From NCBI GenBank assembly GCA_022361175.1, contig JAKSBN010000293.1, forward strand, positions 1 through 52,071: a stretch of 52,071 bases of DNA, read 5' to 3'. A program made the position numbers and the translations under genes. This stretch comes from Pseudomonadota bacterium. Its GTDB lineage: Bacteria; Myxococcota_A; UBA9160; UBA4427. Shown here piece after piece: positions 8,055 to 16,046 of the stretch. The notes beneath the pieces are model-generated. The model searched no databases. It saw only the letters and a list, made by a program, of their open reading frames with translations, and was not told the origin of the DNA. The stretch's first letter is position 1, and each line of letters begins with the position of its first letter.

Positions 8055-8732
8055 CTATGCGCCCGATCCGTCTCGCACGCGGAGCAGCGTCAGTCCGTCC
8101 GCGATCGAGAGCATCACGCGATCGACGCGCTCGTCGCGCGCGATCCGGTCGTTGAAGTCGCGGATGCAGCGCGTGTTCTCGTCTTGCGCGTCCGGGTCCG
8201 CCACCCGGCCGCTCCACAGCACGTTGTCCACCAGCACGACGCCTCCGGGTCGGATCCGCTTCAGGCATTCTTCGTAGTAGAGCGGGTAGTTGGGCTTGTC
8301 CGCGTCGATGAAGGCCAGATCGAAGTCGCGCGTCGTCGGAAGCGCTCGCAAGGTGTCGGCCGCCGGTGCCAGCTCGAGCCGAATCTTGTGGGCGACGCCC
8401 GCCTTCTCCCAGAAGCGTCGACCCATCGAAGTCCACTCCTCGCTGACGTCGCAGCACAGGAGTTGTCCGGTCTCCGGGAGGCCGCGCGCGATGCAAAGGG
8501 CCGAATAGCCGGTGAAGGTGCCGACCTCGATGGCGCGCGATGCCCCGAGGAGCCGCGTCAAGATCTCGAGGAAGGCGCCCTGCTCCGGCGCGATCTGCAT
8601 GATCGCCGCCGGGCCCAGGGTGCGCGTCGCTTCGATCAGCTCGCGTTGGACGGGGTCGGGCGGCGTGCCGTGGGCCACCATGTAGTCGTGCAGGGCGGGC
8701 GAGAGCCCGAGCGACTTCTGGGGGTTCTCCAC
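8055..8732 (-). CDS. SAM-dependent O-methyltransferase (caffeoyl-CoA type)
   Basis: 225 residues of a class I SAM methyltransferase of the catechol / caffeoyl-CoA O-methyltransferase family. Seen: the MQIAPEQGAFLEILTRLLGA lead-in, the SAM-binding loop IEVGTFTGYSALCIA, motif DVSEEW, the acidic metal motif FIDADKPNYPLYYEECL and VLVDNVLWSG, all in family order. These enzymes use a divalent metal to methylate a catechol-type hydroxyl; the physiological acceptor is unknown. GTG at 8732 is chosen for the AGGAGG just upstream. Eight bases downstream of the TPR gene on the same strand, so probably co-transcribed. Confidence 0.88.
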   Translation of the reverse strand: MENPQKSLGLSPALHDYMVAHGTPPDPVQRELIEATRTLGPAAIMQIAPEQGAFLEILTRLLGASRAIEVGTFTGYSALCIARGLPETGQLLCCDVSEEWTSMGRRFWEKAGVAHKIRLELAPAADTLRALPTTRDFDLAFIDADKPNYPLYYEECLKRIRPGGVVLVDNVLWSGRVADPDAQDENTRCIRDFNDRIARDERVDRVMLSIADGLTLLRVRDGSGA

Positions 8733-8740
8733 GAGTCCTC

Positions 8741-9070
8741 CTAGGTCGGCTTCTGCTGCTTCATCTGCAGCCGCATCGAAACCGCACGCGCGTCTTCCGC
8801 CTCGGGGATCATCCCCTTCTGCTGGTAGAAGCGCGACAGGTTCGTGTGGCTGAGAGGATCTTCCGGCTCCAGCTCGATCAGGCGCTTCGCCGCCTGGATG
8901 GCGCCGTCCAGATCCCCGGACTTCGCCAGAGCCAGCGACAGGCCGTTCCAGGCGATCGCCAGCTGGGGATCCAGCTCGAGCGCCTCCCGGTAGCGGCCGA
9001 TGGCGGCCTCCAGCTCGTTGGCGACGAAATGGCCGAAGCCCTGCTTGTAGAGCGCCTTCGCGTCGGACAT
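8741..9070 (-). CDS. Small TPR-repeat protein
   Basis: 109 residues, almost entirely tetratricopeptide repeats: ALYKQGFGHFVANELEAAIGRYREALELDP, AIAWNGLSLALAKSGDLDGAIQAAKRLIELEP and PLSHTNLSRFYQQKGMIPEAEDARAVSMRL, three consecutive units. No signal peptide, so a cytoplasmic adaptor is likely; partner unknown. The ATG at 9070 is where an mRNA from the divergent TATACT box would start, so the gene is probably leaderless. Operonic with the methyltransferase. Confidence 0.85.
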   Translation of the reverse strand: MSDAKALYKQGFGHFVANELEAAIGRYREALELDPQLAIAWNGLSLALAKSGDLDGAIQAAKRLIELEPEDPLSHTNLSRFYQQKGMIPEAEDARAVSMRLQMKQQKPT

Positions 9071-9074
9071 GACG

Positions 9075-9086
9075 CCAGTATACTGG
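9075..9086. promoter_or_regulatory. Palindromic bidirectional -10 element
   Basis: CCAGTATACTGG is a perfect 12-bp palindrome filling half of the 23-bp gap between two divergent start codons. It contains TATACT on both strands (9079-9084 rightward, 9082-9077 leftward). From these hexamers the gap to the start codon is 9 nt rightward (ATG 9094) and 6 nt leftward (ATG 9070), so both mRNAs would start at or within a few bases of their start codon. There is no room for a Shine-Dalgarno on either side. Symmetrical -10 elements giving divergent transcription are known in bacteria. Confidence 0.65.
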
Positions 9087-9093
9087 GCCCGGC

Positions 9094-10119
9094 ATGACGG
9101 TCCGCATCCTGGCGAACAACGAGCGCGAAGCGCTGCTGGAGCTCCTCGACGGCTGGGACGTCGGCGACGGCTGGCGCGGGCGCGACTTCTTCGACCGCCT
9201 GGTGGGAGAGGACGACGGCGAGAACGTATGGATCGCCGAAGCGGATGGCCGCCTGGCGGCCTGCTTGCAGATCTTTCCGCGCCGACTGCGCGTCTACGGG
9301 CAAGGCGTTCCCACCGGCGGCATCGGCAGCGTCTACACCGACCCCGCAAAGCGCCGCTCCGGTCTGGCGACGGCTCTGCTCGAGGCCGCGGTGGAGAACA
9401 TGAAAAAGCGCGGCTTCGAGCTGTCGCTCTTGTTCTCTCCGCGCACGCGTTTCTACGAAGAGCGCGGCTGGCAGGCGTGGAACGGCCAGCGGGCGATCCT
9501 GCGCCGCAAGCCGAGCTGGAACGGAACGACCGTGCCGGAGGGCCTCGAGGTGGTTCCGTTCGAGCCCTCGCTCTTGCCCGCCATCCGGGATCTCTACGAG
9601 GCCTACTCGGGCCAGCGTCCCGGCACCGCGGTGCGCGACGAGCGGGACTGGGCAACCAGTCTGCGCCTGGCCGGGAACCCCGACGAGGAGTTCCGAGTGG
9701 CGCTGGAGGCCGGGCAGCCGGTGGCCTACGTGCGGGCGATCCGGCTGAACGAGGCGCTGACGATCGCCGAGCTCGGTCGCCTGGAGACCGCGGCGGAGGC
9801 CCTGGCCGTGCTGCTGGACGGCCTGTTGGGCGAGCGCGACCCGGATCCCTTGACCGGCGGCCGGCAGTCGTCCGCCGAGTTCCGCACGGCGGCGCTGGTG
9901 CCGAGCTTCGACGATCTGCCGCTGATCGTGGCGCTCGAGCACCGCGATCTGACGTCCGCCCCGGTGGACGATGCGACGGTGATGCTGCGGTGCCTGAACG
10001 TGCCCGCCGTCGCGGGTCGGCTGGACGTATCGCTGTTTCCCGACGAATCGGAATCGGGGTTCCTGCAGCGGATTCTGCCCCCCGACCACTTCGTCTTCTG
10101 GCCGGCGGATCGCTTCTAG
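9094..10119 (+). CDS. GNAT acetyltransferase, Eis-like architecture
   Basis: 341 residues. The first ~130 form a GNAT domain with the acetyl-CoA motif A at GIGSVYTDPAKRRSGLATALLEAA and the FYEERGWQAWNG motif B. A second GNAT-like half (about 145-255, VVPFEPSLLPAIRDLYEAY onward) and a C-terminal SCP2-like domain (VMLRCLNVPAVAGRL) follow, as in the Eis family of multi-domain N-acetyltransferases. Substrate unknown. Its TAG overlaps the stop of the convergent TPR gene by 3 nt (shared CTAG). Start fixed by the -10 box nine bases upstream. Confidence 0.82.
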   Translation: MTVRILANNEREALLELLDGWDVGDGWRGRDFFDRLVGEDDGENVWIAEADGRLAACLQIFPRRLRVYGQGVPTGGIGSVYTDPAKRRSGLATALLEAAVENMKKRGFELSLLFSPRTRFYEERGWQAWNGQRAILRRKPSWNGTTVPEGLEVVPFEPSLLPAIRDLYEAYSGQRPGTAVRDERDWATSLRLAGNPDEEFRVALEAGQPVAYVRAIRLNEALTIAELGRLETAAEALAVLLDGLLGERDPDPLTGGRQSSAEFRTAALVPSFDDLPLIVALEHRDLTSAPVDDATVMLRCLNVPAVAGRLDVSLFPDESESGFLQRILPPDHFVFWPADRF

Positions 10120-10478
10120 GCCGAGCCGCGCTCTCCCTTTGCGAGACGCCGCTCGGCGCGGCGAAGGAACACCTGCATTTCCCGCCCCGTCTGCAGGTCG
10201 CCCGTCTCCTCGGCGACGGCGAGTCCCCGGCGGAGGACCTCGATGGCGCCGTCGAGCTCGTCGCTCTCCACCAGCGAGCGCGCCAGCTCGCGAAACGCCG
10301 CCGTGTAGTCGGGGCGAACCTCGAGTGCGCGCCGGTACGCGCGCTGCGCGGCGTCGGCGTCTCCCGTGTCGGCCTCCGCCCGTCCCAGCGCGTACCAGGC
10401 CATGGCGTCTTCGGGGTCGCGCTCGAGCGATTGGCGCAACACGGCGACGCGCTTCTGCAACCGGTCGGCATCCGTCAT
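10116..10478 (-). CDS. TPR-repeat protein
   Basis: 120 residues of TPR repeats: RVAVLRQSLERDPEDAMAWYALGRAEADTGDADAAQRAYRRALEVRP, AAFRELARSLVESDELDGAIEVLRRGLAVAEE, then a basic C-terminal helix (FLRRAERRLAKGE). Cytoplasmic, no signal; resembles the TPR protein at 8741-9070, suggesting an old duplication. ATG at 10478; a weak -10 candidate TACGTT lies 7 nt upstream, so it too may be leaderless. Ends head-on into the acetyltransferase gene, their stop codons sharing CTAG. Confidence 0.83.
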   Translation of the reverse strand: MTDADRLQKRVAVLRQSLERDPEDAMAWYALGRAEADTGDADAAQRAYRRALEVRPDYTAAFRELARSLVESDELDGAIEVLRRGLAVAEETGDLQTGREMQVFLRRAERRLAKGERGSA

Positions 10479-10538
10479 GCGGGGGAACGTACCCAAGCTA
10501 CACTGCCCGGGCCGCCGGCGAGGCGGCGCGGAGGTGCC

Positions 10539-11309
10539 GTGACGAGGGCCGCAGGGGACGCGAGAGAAGTGATCGAGGTCGGCGACTTCGGCAGCGTGGT
10601 GTCCGCCGACCGGGAGAACCCTACCTGGGTTCCGGCCGGCTTTCCCGTCGGTGCGGGCGAGATGTGGACCTATCAGGAGCCGGACGCCGTGGTCGTCGTG
10701 CAGGACGGGCGCCTGCGCGTGGGCGCGGTCCCCTACACGCGCCACCACGACCAGGTGCAGATCCTGGACAACGCCAAACACATGTACTTCTCCACCCGCG
10801 CCTTCGCCGCGCCCGAAGGCGGCCGCCTGCGCGTCGAGTGGACGATGGCGGCCCAGATCGTGAACGCGCGCGAGCGCGATCTCTACGACGGCTTCGTGTC
10901 GTTCCACTGGATGGACCTCTCTACCGGAACCGCAATCGACTTGTTCGCCTCCAACGAAATCGTGGCGACCGTCTACGCGCGCCTGCCCTTCCCGGGCGTG
11001 AACGTCCCGCGGCCCGAGCGCGGCCCCCGCTACTTCTCGCTCTTCGACGAGTTCGCGGACCGTACTCGGGCGGGCGAGCCCCACGCCTACGCCATCGCCT
11101 ACGACCGCGGGGCGGGCGTGCTCGAGTGGTTCATGGATGGCGAGCGACTGAAGCGAGAGACGCGCGTGCCCGACATCGGCGCCGGCATCTTGGCGCTGGG
11201 GCTCATGACGGAGAAGGACCTGGTGCCCGACAAGGGCAGCGTCTCGTGCCACGGCCAGGGAGCCGTCGGAACCTGGAGCGACATCCGGGTCACGCTCGAG
11301 GCGCCGTGA
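10539..11309 (+). CDS. Uncharacterised protein, possibly DUF6081-like beta-sandwich
   Basis: 256 residues, no signal peptide. It is aromatic and beta-rich: PTWVPAGFPVGAGEMWTYQEPDAVVVVQDGRLRVG, KHMYFSTRAFAAPEGGRLRVEWTMAAQ, and a C-terminal YAIAYDRGAGVLEWFMDGERLKRE. The pattern of a displayed body, an 'ARLPF' motif and a YDRxAGxxxWxxD strand recalls DUF6081 and concanavalin-like sandwiches; I offer this as a resemblance only. GTG at 10539 is preceded by GGAGG at short spacing; a TACACT -10 lies at 10499-10504. The stop overlaps the prenyltransferase start as GTGA, so the two are translated together. Confidence 0.72.
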   Translation: MTRAAGDAREVIEVGDFGSVVSADRENPTWVPAGFPVGAGEMWTYQEPDAVVVVQDGRLRVGAVPYTRHHDQVQILDNAKHMYFSTRAFAAPEGGRLRVEWTMAAQIVNARERDLYDGFVSFHWMDLSTGTAIDLFASNEIVATVYARLPFPGVNVPRPERGPRYFSLFDEFADRTRAGEPHAYAIAYDRGAGVLEWFMDGERLKRETRVPDIGAGILALGLMTEKDLVPDKGSVSCHGQGAVGTWSDIRVTLEAP

Positions 11310-12223
11310 TCTCGCCGGCCACGCTCCTGCGCGCGGTGCGGGCCCCGTCGCTCACGGCCGGCGCCATGCCGGCGCTGGTGGCGGCGGCCACGGCCAGTTT
11401 CGAGGGCGTCTCGGTGGCGGGCGGGCGGCTGGCGCTGGCGCTCGTGGGGCTGGTCTCGCTGCAGGCGGGCGTCAATCTCCTGAACGACTACTTCGACGAT
11501 GCCAGCGGTCTCGACGCCGATCCCGAGTTCGCGGACAACCCGTTTCCGCTCGGGAGTCGGGTCATCCAGGAAGGCGCGCTCTCGCCCCGCGGCGTCCTGG
11601 CGGCCGCGGCGGTGTGCTTCGCGGTCGGTGCCGCGTGTGGCCTGGTGCTCGATCGCGTCCACCCCGGCCACGTGGTCCTGTGGCTCGGCACGGCCGGCGC
11701 GGCGCTCGGCACGCTCTACACGGCGCCGCCGCTGCGGATCGCCTACCGCGGGGCGGGCGAGCCGATCACCTTCGCGCTCTTCGGGCCGGTGGCCGGGATG
11801 GGGTCGTACTACGTCTTCGCCGGCCACGTGACCCCTCTCTCCGCTCTGACCTCGACCTTGGTCGGGCTTTTGGCCATGGCCATCCTGTTCATCCACCACT
11901 TTCCGCAGCACGACGCCGACAAGCGCCACGGCAAGCGCACTCCCATCGTCCGCCTCGGGCGTGTACGGGCCGGCAAGCTCGTGCCGATGTTGTTGGCCAC
12001 GCCGTACGTCCTGGTGACGGCCGCCGTCGTCGCGGGCGGGTTGCCGGCGCCCACGCTCGCCTTCTGGCTGACCGCGCCGCTGGCCGTCTCCGCGGCGCGC
12101 AAGGCGCTCTCGCGATCGGAGAGCCCGAAGCACATGGCGGTCGCCGTGGCCCAGGTGCTGGGTGTTCACTTCCTGGGCGGCATCGCCCTGGCGGGCGGGC
12201 TCTGGCTCGCCGCCTGGGTCTGA
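11306..12223 (+). CDS. UbiA-superfamily prenyltransferase, MenA-like
   Basis: Membrane enzyme that attaches a polyprenyl chain to an aromatic acceptor. 305 residues with about eight hydrophobic segments and both Asp-rich motifs: NDYFDDASGLDAD at residues 60-72 and HHFPQHDADKRHGKRTP near residue 198. The second motif and TPPIRIAYRG-like segment (APPLRIAYRGAGEP) point to the 1,4-dihydroxy-2-naphthoate prenyltransferase (MenA) group, which would make demethylmenaquinone. No other men gene is in the window, so the acceptor is an inference. GTG at 11306 overlaps the previous stop by 4 nt. Confidence 0.83.
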   Translation: MISPATLLRAVRAPSLTAGAMPALVAAATASFEGVSVAGGRLALALVGLVSLQAGVNLLNDYFDDASGLDADPEFADNPFPLGSRVIQEGALSPRGVLAAAAVCFAVGAACGLVLDRVHPGHVVLWLGTAGAALGTLYTAPPLRIAYRGAGEPITFALFGPVAGMGSYYVFAGHVTPLSALTSTLVGLLAMAILFIHHFPQHDADKRHGKRTPIVRLGRVRAGKLVPMLLATPYVLVTAAVVAGGLPAPTLAFWLTAPLAVSAARKALSRSESPKHMAVAVAQVLGVHFLGGIALAGGLWLAAWV

Positions 12224-12233
12224 GGGCGTTCGC

Positions 12234-13439
12234 ATGGGCTGGCGAGATCAACTGCGGGATCGGCTGTTCGGGAACTTCATGGCCACCCTGGCGATGCTGC
12301 TCTCGTTCATGCAGGTCCTGATCCTCCACTGGGTGCTTCGCGTCCTGCTGCACGGACAGGGGCTCGGGACCTTCGGAGCCGTGGCGCTCTTCGCCGTGCT
12401 CTCCCTGGCCAACCACCGCTCGCTGCCGGTGCTGCGTCGCCTGCGCCGCCAGACGGGTTGGCCGCGTCGGTTCGCGCGAGCCTATATGGCCGGCGGACTG
12501 GCGACGCTCCTGGTGGGCCTGGCCGTCGCGTTCTCGTTCGCCGGTCTGTTGCCCCTCGCGTCGCTGCTGGGGGCCCTGGGCCTCTCGGGCGCGGCGGCCT
12601 GCGCCCTCTTCCGGGCCTCGAGCCTGCTCTTGGTGGGGGGCCTCTTGGGCATGCTGGCCTGGGGCTTCACCGCCGGACAGTGGCAGATCGAGCGCACGCA
12701 CCTGCGGGTTCGCCTCGATGCCCTGGCGGACGAGCACCGCGGCCTGCGCATCGTCCAGATCTCGGATCTCCACATCGGAAACGGGTTGGAGGGAGAACGG
12801 CTGTCGGCCCTGGTGGCTCACGTGAACGCCATGGATCCCGACCTGATCGCGCTCACGGGCGATCTGTTCGATTTCGACCCGGCCTACGTGCAGGACGGGG
12901 CCCGCCGGCTGGGCGCGCTGCGCGCGAGGCTCGGGGTCTACGCCGTGCTCGGCAACCACGACACCTATACGGGCGAGGCCCTGGTCGCGGAGGCGCTCGC
13001 GGAGCGGGCCCCGGAGCTCGTGCTCCTGCGCGGCGACTGCGTTCGTCTGGAGGGGGCGCTCCCGCTCTACATCGCCGGCGTCGACGACCCCGGCCGCGAT
13101 TGGACGGCGCGGGGCGTCCACATGGAGTCGTTGGAGAGGCTCGCCGAGAGTCGACCCGACGACGGTCCGTGCGTGCTGCTGGTGCACCGCCCCGAGGCGT
13201 TTCCGCAGGCCGCCCGGCTCGGGTTCGAGCTGGTGCTGGCCGGCCACACGCACGGGGGCCAGATCGCGCTGCCGTTTCCGGGCGGGCGCTACAACCTGGC
13301 CCGCATCATCACGCGCTTTCACCGCGGCCTGTACCGGCGCGCGGGCTCGACGCTCTACGTAAACCGGGGCGTCGGCGTGGCGGGACCGGCGATCCGCTTC
13401 AACTGTGCGCGCGAGATCGCCACCATCGAGCTGGCGTAG
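12234..13439 (+). CDS. Membrane-anchored metallophosphoesterase
   Basis: 401 residues: four or so N-terminal membrane segments (about 10-150), then a calcineurin-type phosphoesterase domain. Metal ligands visible: SDLHIG (Asp178, His180), GDLFD (Asp210), GNHDTY (Asn241-His242-Asp243), and GHTHGGQ (His338, His340). The arrangement matches YkuE/YaeI-type enzymes, one of which hydrolyses UDP-2,3-diacylglucosamine or other envelope phosphodiesters; the substrate here is unknown. Ten bases downstream of the prenyltransferase stop and two bases upstream of the next gene, so part of the same operon. Confidence 0.87.
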   Translation: MGWRDQLRDRLFGNFMATLAMLLSFMQVLILHWVLRVLLHGQGLGTFGAVALFAVLSLANHRSLPVLRRLRRQTGWPRRFARAYMAGGLATLLVGLAVAFSFAGLLPLASLLGALGLSGAAACALFRASSLLLVGGLLGMLAWGFTAGQWQIERTHLRVRLDALADEHRGLRIVQISDLHIGNGLEGERLSALVAHVNAMDPDLIALTGDLFDFDPAYVQDGARRLGALRARLGVYAVLGNHDTYTGEALVAEALAERAPELVLLRGDCVRLEGALPLYIAGVDDPGRDWTARGVHMESLERLAESRPDDGPCVLLVHRPEAFPQAARLGFELVLAGHTHGGQIALPFPGGRYNLARIITRFHRGLYRRAGSTLYVNRGVGVAGPAIRFNCAREIATIELA

Positions 13440-13441
13440 CG

Positions 13442-13864
13442 GTGGGCGGAACCGCGGGCGAAGAGGCGGGCGCCCGGATCCTGACCGGCGGACACCGGGG
13501 CGTGGTCAGCGTCGGCGAGGCGGGGAAAGGGCCGTGGTCGGTTCCGGTCTGGTACGGCTACGCGCCCGGACGCGGCCTCTGGTTCGTGACGGAGCGAAGC
13601 GGCCGACTCGGAAAGCTCGCCGAGCGGGCGCCCCGCCTCACGCTCTGCGTGGAGGCGTCTCGGCCGGGAGTCTGGGTGAGCGTGGAGGGGCCGGTCGTCG
13701 CCATGGAGCGGATGGATCTCGAGCGCGACTTGCGTCCCGTCGTACGGGCGGCGCTGGGGGACGCCGCCGGCGACCGCTATCTCGAAGAGCTTCCGCCGCA
13801 GCGGCGGGTGGCCGTGTGGGTGGCTCCGGAGGACTGGCGGACCGGAAGCGAGGGGCTCTCGTGA
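13442..13864 (+). CDS. Pyridoxamine-phosphate-oxidase-like split-barrel protein
   Basis: 140 residues with the split beta-barrel pattern of small flavin- or F420-binding proteins: ILTGGHRGVVSVGEAGKGPWSVPVWYGYAPGRGLWFVTERSGRLGKLAERAPRLTLCVE (read in pieces: GVVSV ... VPVWY ... LWFVTERSGRLGKL) then WVSVEGPVVAM and a C-terminal WVAPEDWRTG. Such proteins usually reduce small molecules with FMN or a deazaflavin; function not assignable. GTG at 13442 directly follows the phosphoesterase stop; the end overlaps the Nudix start as GTGA. Confidence 0.75.
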   Translation: MGGTAGEEAGARILTGGHRGVVSVGEAGKGPWSVPVWYGYAPGRGLWFVTERSGRLGKLAERAPRLTLCVEASRPGVWVSVEGPVVAMERMDLERDLRPVVRAALGDAAGDRYLEELPPQRRVAVWVAPEDWRTGSEGLS

Positions 13865-14418
13865 GCGGTGATGCGGGCTGGCGCACGCGGGCATCGCGCC
13901 TGGTGTTCGAGAGTCGCTGGTTCCGGCTGCAGCAGGACGACGTCACGCTCCCGAGCGGCGAGGACATCACCTACACGTGGCTGGATCACCCGGGATTTGC
14001 GGTCGTGGTGCCGCTGCTCGACGACGGCCGCGTCGTGATGGAGCGGGTCTACCGGCACCCGCTTCGGCGGAGCCAGCTGGAGTGCCCGTCGGGCGGGCTC
14101 GACGGCGACCCGCCGGAGGTCGGCGCCCGGCGCGAGCTGGAGGAAGAAACCGGATACCGGGCCGGCAGGCTCGATCGCCTGGGCCGGTTCGCGGGCAGCA
14201 GCGGGCGCAGCAACGAGGAGTTCGATGCCTTTCTGGCGCGCGATCTGCGCGCGGACGGCCGCATGTCCCGCGAACCGACGGAGACGATGGAGCTCGAGCT
14301 CGTGCCCCTGCCGGAGCTGCTGACGAAGATCCGGCAGGGGCGCTTCGAGGACGCGCCTTCGGCCCTGGCGCTGCTGCTGGCAGCCGACTTCCTGAGGCGC
14401 GAAGCCGGGGCCGGCTGA
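13861..14418 (+). CDS. Nudix hydrolase, ADP-ribose pyrophosphatase-like
   Basis: 185 residues. The Nudix core RELEEETGY is at residues 91-99; the upstream Gly/Glu of the consensus box are less regular (LDGDPPEVGAR). N-terminal strands RLVFESRWFRLQQDDVTLPSGEDITYTWLDHPG and the RVYRHPLRRSQLECPSGG segment are typical of the NudF / ADP-ribose and sugar-nucleotide pyrophosphatases, which hydrolyse a nucleoside diphosphate linked to X. Last gene of the rightward run; its GTG overlaps the previous stop (GTGA). Three bases separate its stop from the convergent barrel gene's stop. Confidence 0.85.
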   Translation: MSGDAGWRTRASRLVFESRWFRLQQDDVTLPSGEDITYTWLDHPGFAVVVPLLDDGRVVMERVYRHPLRRSQLECPSGGLDGDPPEVGARRELEEETGYRAGRLDRLGRFAGSSGRSNEEFDAFLARDLRADGRMSREPTETMELELVPLPELLTKIRQGRFEDAPSALALLLAADFLRREAGAG

Positions 14419-14421
14419 GGC

Positions 14422-15480
14422 CTAGAACGCCGCCTGCCAGCCGACGATCACGTTCCAGTCCACCTCGAGCTGGGGGCCGTCCAGGCTCTGATACAGCGGC
14501 CACAGGCTCTCGATGGCCAGCCGATGGCCTCCCACGACGGGCCAGCTCTCGGGCGCCAGCAGGTTCATGCTGACGCCTCCGTTCAGGCGCTCGCCGCCGC
14601 GTCGGTTGGGATCGGCGGTCGGGACCATGGCGGGATTCAGCCCGTCGTCGTCGCCCGAGATGTCCGCGAAGTCCTCCCAGTGCAGACGCAGGCCGAAGGA
14701 CGCGAACGACAGCGGGCTGACGGCGCCCCAGGCCGTCAGGTCGTAGCGGTGGCCCAGGCGATAGGAGAGGTCGTTGCGGCCCAGGCGAATGGTGCCGAGG
14801 GCCTGCGCGCCCCACGAGAGCCAGTCGGCCTGGCCCGTGTACGTGAGCCCAGGCAGCAGGTCCCAGGTGCCGGAGCCGGTCTGCATCGGGTACGGGAGCC
14901 GCACGCGGCCCATGGGCGTCTCGTCGCGCTCGTTGATGGAGCCGCTCGGCACCGACACGCCCGCGTTCAGGTGGACGCCGTGGAGCTCGTCGCGGAAGAG
15001 CCCGTACAGGGCGGTCAGCTTCACGTCGCCCACACCTTCCGACTCGGTCGTGAAGCGCGTGCCCATGCGGGTCTCGTGGTCCATCTCGAACTTGATGTAG
15101 GGGATCATGCCCATGAGCGTCAGGCGGTCGGTGGGGGCGTACATGATGCCGAGCATGTGCATCTGCATGTCCATGTCGGTGGGGGTCACCGGGAAGTTCT
15201 CACCGGCGGGATCGAGGATCTCCGCGATCGTGAGATCGTTGGTGCCGTCGCGGTTGCCGTCCATGCGCATGCGCATGTAGCGGTACGACAGCATCACCTC
15301 GCCCTTCTCGTGCAGGTGATCGCCCATCACTCCGATGGGCGCGTGGTCGCCCGGGTGGCTACTTGAATGGGACTTGGAAGCGGGTGCCGGGCCGTCTTCC
15401 GCCGCGGAGGCGGTCGCGGCAGCGAGGAAGAGGGCCGAGGCCAGGCCCAGAGCAGAGCGATTCAATCGCCAGGGGGACAT
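14422..15480 (-). CDS. Outer-membrane beta-barrel, Phenol_MetA_deg/transporter type
   Basis: 352 residues with a Sec signal (LNRSALGLASALFLAAATASAAEDG) and a barrel body of alternating aromatic strands ending in VDWNVIVGWQAAF, with a terminal Phe as expected for outer-membrane insertion. It belongs with proteins annotated as 'transporter' or MetA-pathway outer-membrane proteins. The region after the signal is His- and Met-rich (HSSSHPGDHAPIGVMGDHLHEKG, then MRMRMDG and MDMQMHMLGIMY), which suggests contact with a soft metal such as copper. ATG at 15480 has GGAG six bases upstream. Paired with the Cys-rich secreted protein gene upstream. Confidence 0.75.
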   Translation of the reverse strand: MSPWRLNRSALGLASALFLAAATASAAEDGPAPASKSHSSSHPGDHAPIGVMGDHLHEKGEVMLSYRYMRMRMDGNRDGTNDLTIAEILDPAGENFPVTPTDMDMQMHMLGIMYAPTDRLTLMGMIPYIKFEMDHETRMGTRFTTESEGVGDVKLTALYGLFRDELHGVHLNAGVSVPSGSINERDETPMGRVRLPYPMQTGSGTWDLLPGLTYTGQADWLSWGAQALGTIRLGRNDLSYRLGHRYDLTAWGAVSPLSFASFGLRLHWEDFADISGDDDGLNPAMVPTADPNRRGGERLNGGVSMNLLAPESWPVVGGHRLAIESLWPLYQSLDGPQLEVDWNVIVGWQAAF

Positions 15481-15618
15481 TTCATTCTCCACGCGAGCAC
15501 GACGTCGCGAGGGAGATCCCTCACGGCGCGTCTCGCTCTTCTGCGGGTTCAACAGGTTCTAGTGAACGTCGGTCTCGCGTCGACAAGCGGCGACGGCGAG
15601 TGGGCGGATGCGTCTCGG

Positions 15619-15954
15619 CTAGATCGGAACGGGCTCGAGGTCGTGCACGGGAGACGGCGGCCACACCACGCTCGAAGCCGACAGGGGCAGCCGCGCGGCG
15701 ACGGCGGGCGGCGACTCGGGAGAGCGCAGCAGCGCCAGACCCAGCCGCGCGCCGAAGCCCGCCCCGGGCGCCGGCTTCTCGCAGCCACAGGGGCACGCGG
15801 GCAGCACGCGCTCGCCCGGCGGCCCCGGGGCGTCGCTGTCCGCGGCGGCCGCGTTCGCCACAGCCGCTTGAACCGCGATCGGGGGGCACACGACCGCCAC
15901 CCCGGCGGCGTAGGCGGCCAGACAGAGTGCAGCCAGAATGCGGCGGACCGGCAT
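15619..15954 (-). CDS. Small secreted Cys-rich protein
   Basis: 111 residues with an N-terminal signal or anchor (RRILAALCLAAYAAGVAVV) and a distinctive CPCGCEKP motif near residue 54, followed by a low-complexity region ending in SPVHDLEPVPI. No named family recognised. The CPCGC motif and the His/Met-rich barrel gene 138 bp downstream hint at metal binding, but this is inference. The start is supported by a CTGACA-18 bp-TAACGT promoter whose -10 ends 8 nt before the ATG, so the mRNA is probably leaderless. Spacer 15481-15618 shows no gene. Confidence 0.6.
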   Translation of the reverse strand: MPVRRILAALCLAAYAAGVAVVCPPIAVQAAVANAAAADSDAPGPPGERVLPACPCGCEKPAPGAGFGARLGLALLRSPESPPAVAARLPLSASSVVWPPSPVHDLEPVPI

Positions 15955-15962
15955 GGGCGCGG

Positions 15963-15992
15963 ACGTTAGGGCAGGTCGCCGTGGCTTGTCAG
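15963..15992 (-). promoter_or_regulatory. Promoter of the Cys-rich protein gene
   Basis: On the minus strand, CTGACA (15992-15987) and TAACGT (15968-15963) are 18 bp apart, and the -10 ends 8 nt before ATG 15954. The geometry predicts a transcription start at the start codon. Confidence 0.5.
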
Positions 15993-16046
15993 GGGCCCAG
16001 GTGCCGCGATCCGTTGCGGCGCCGGTTGGAGGCTGGAGGGCTGGAG

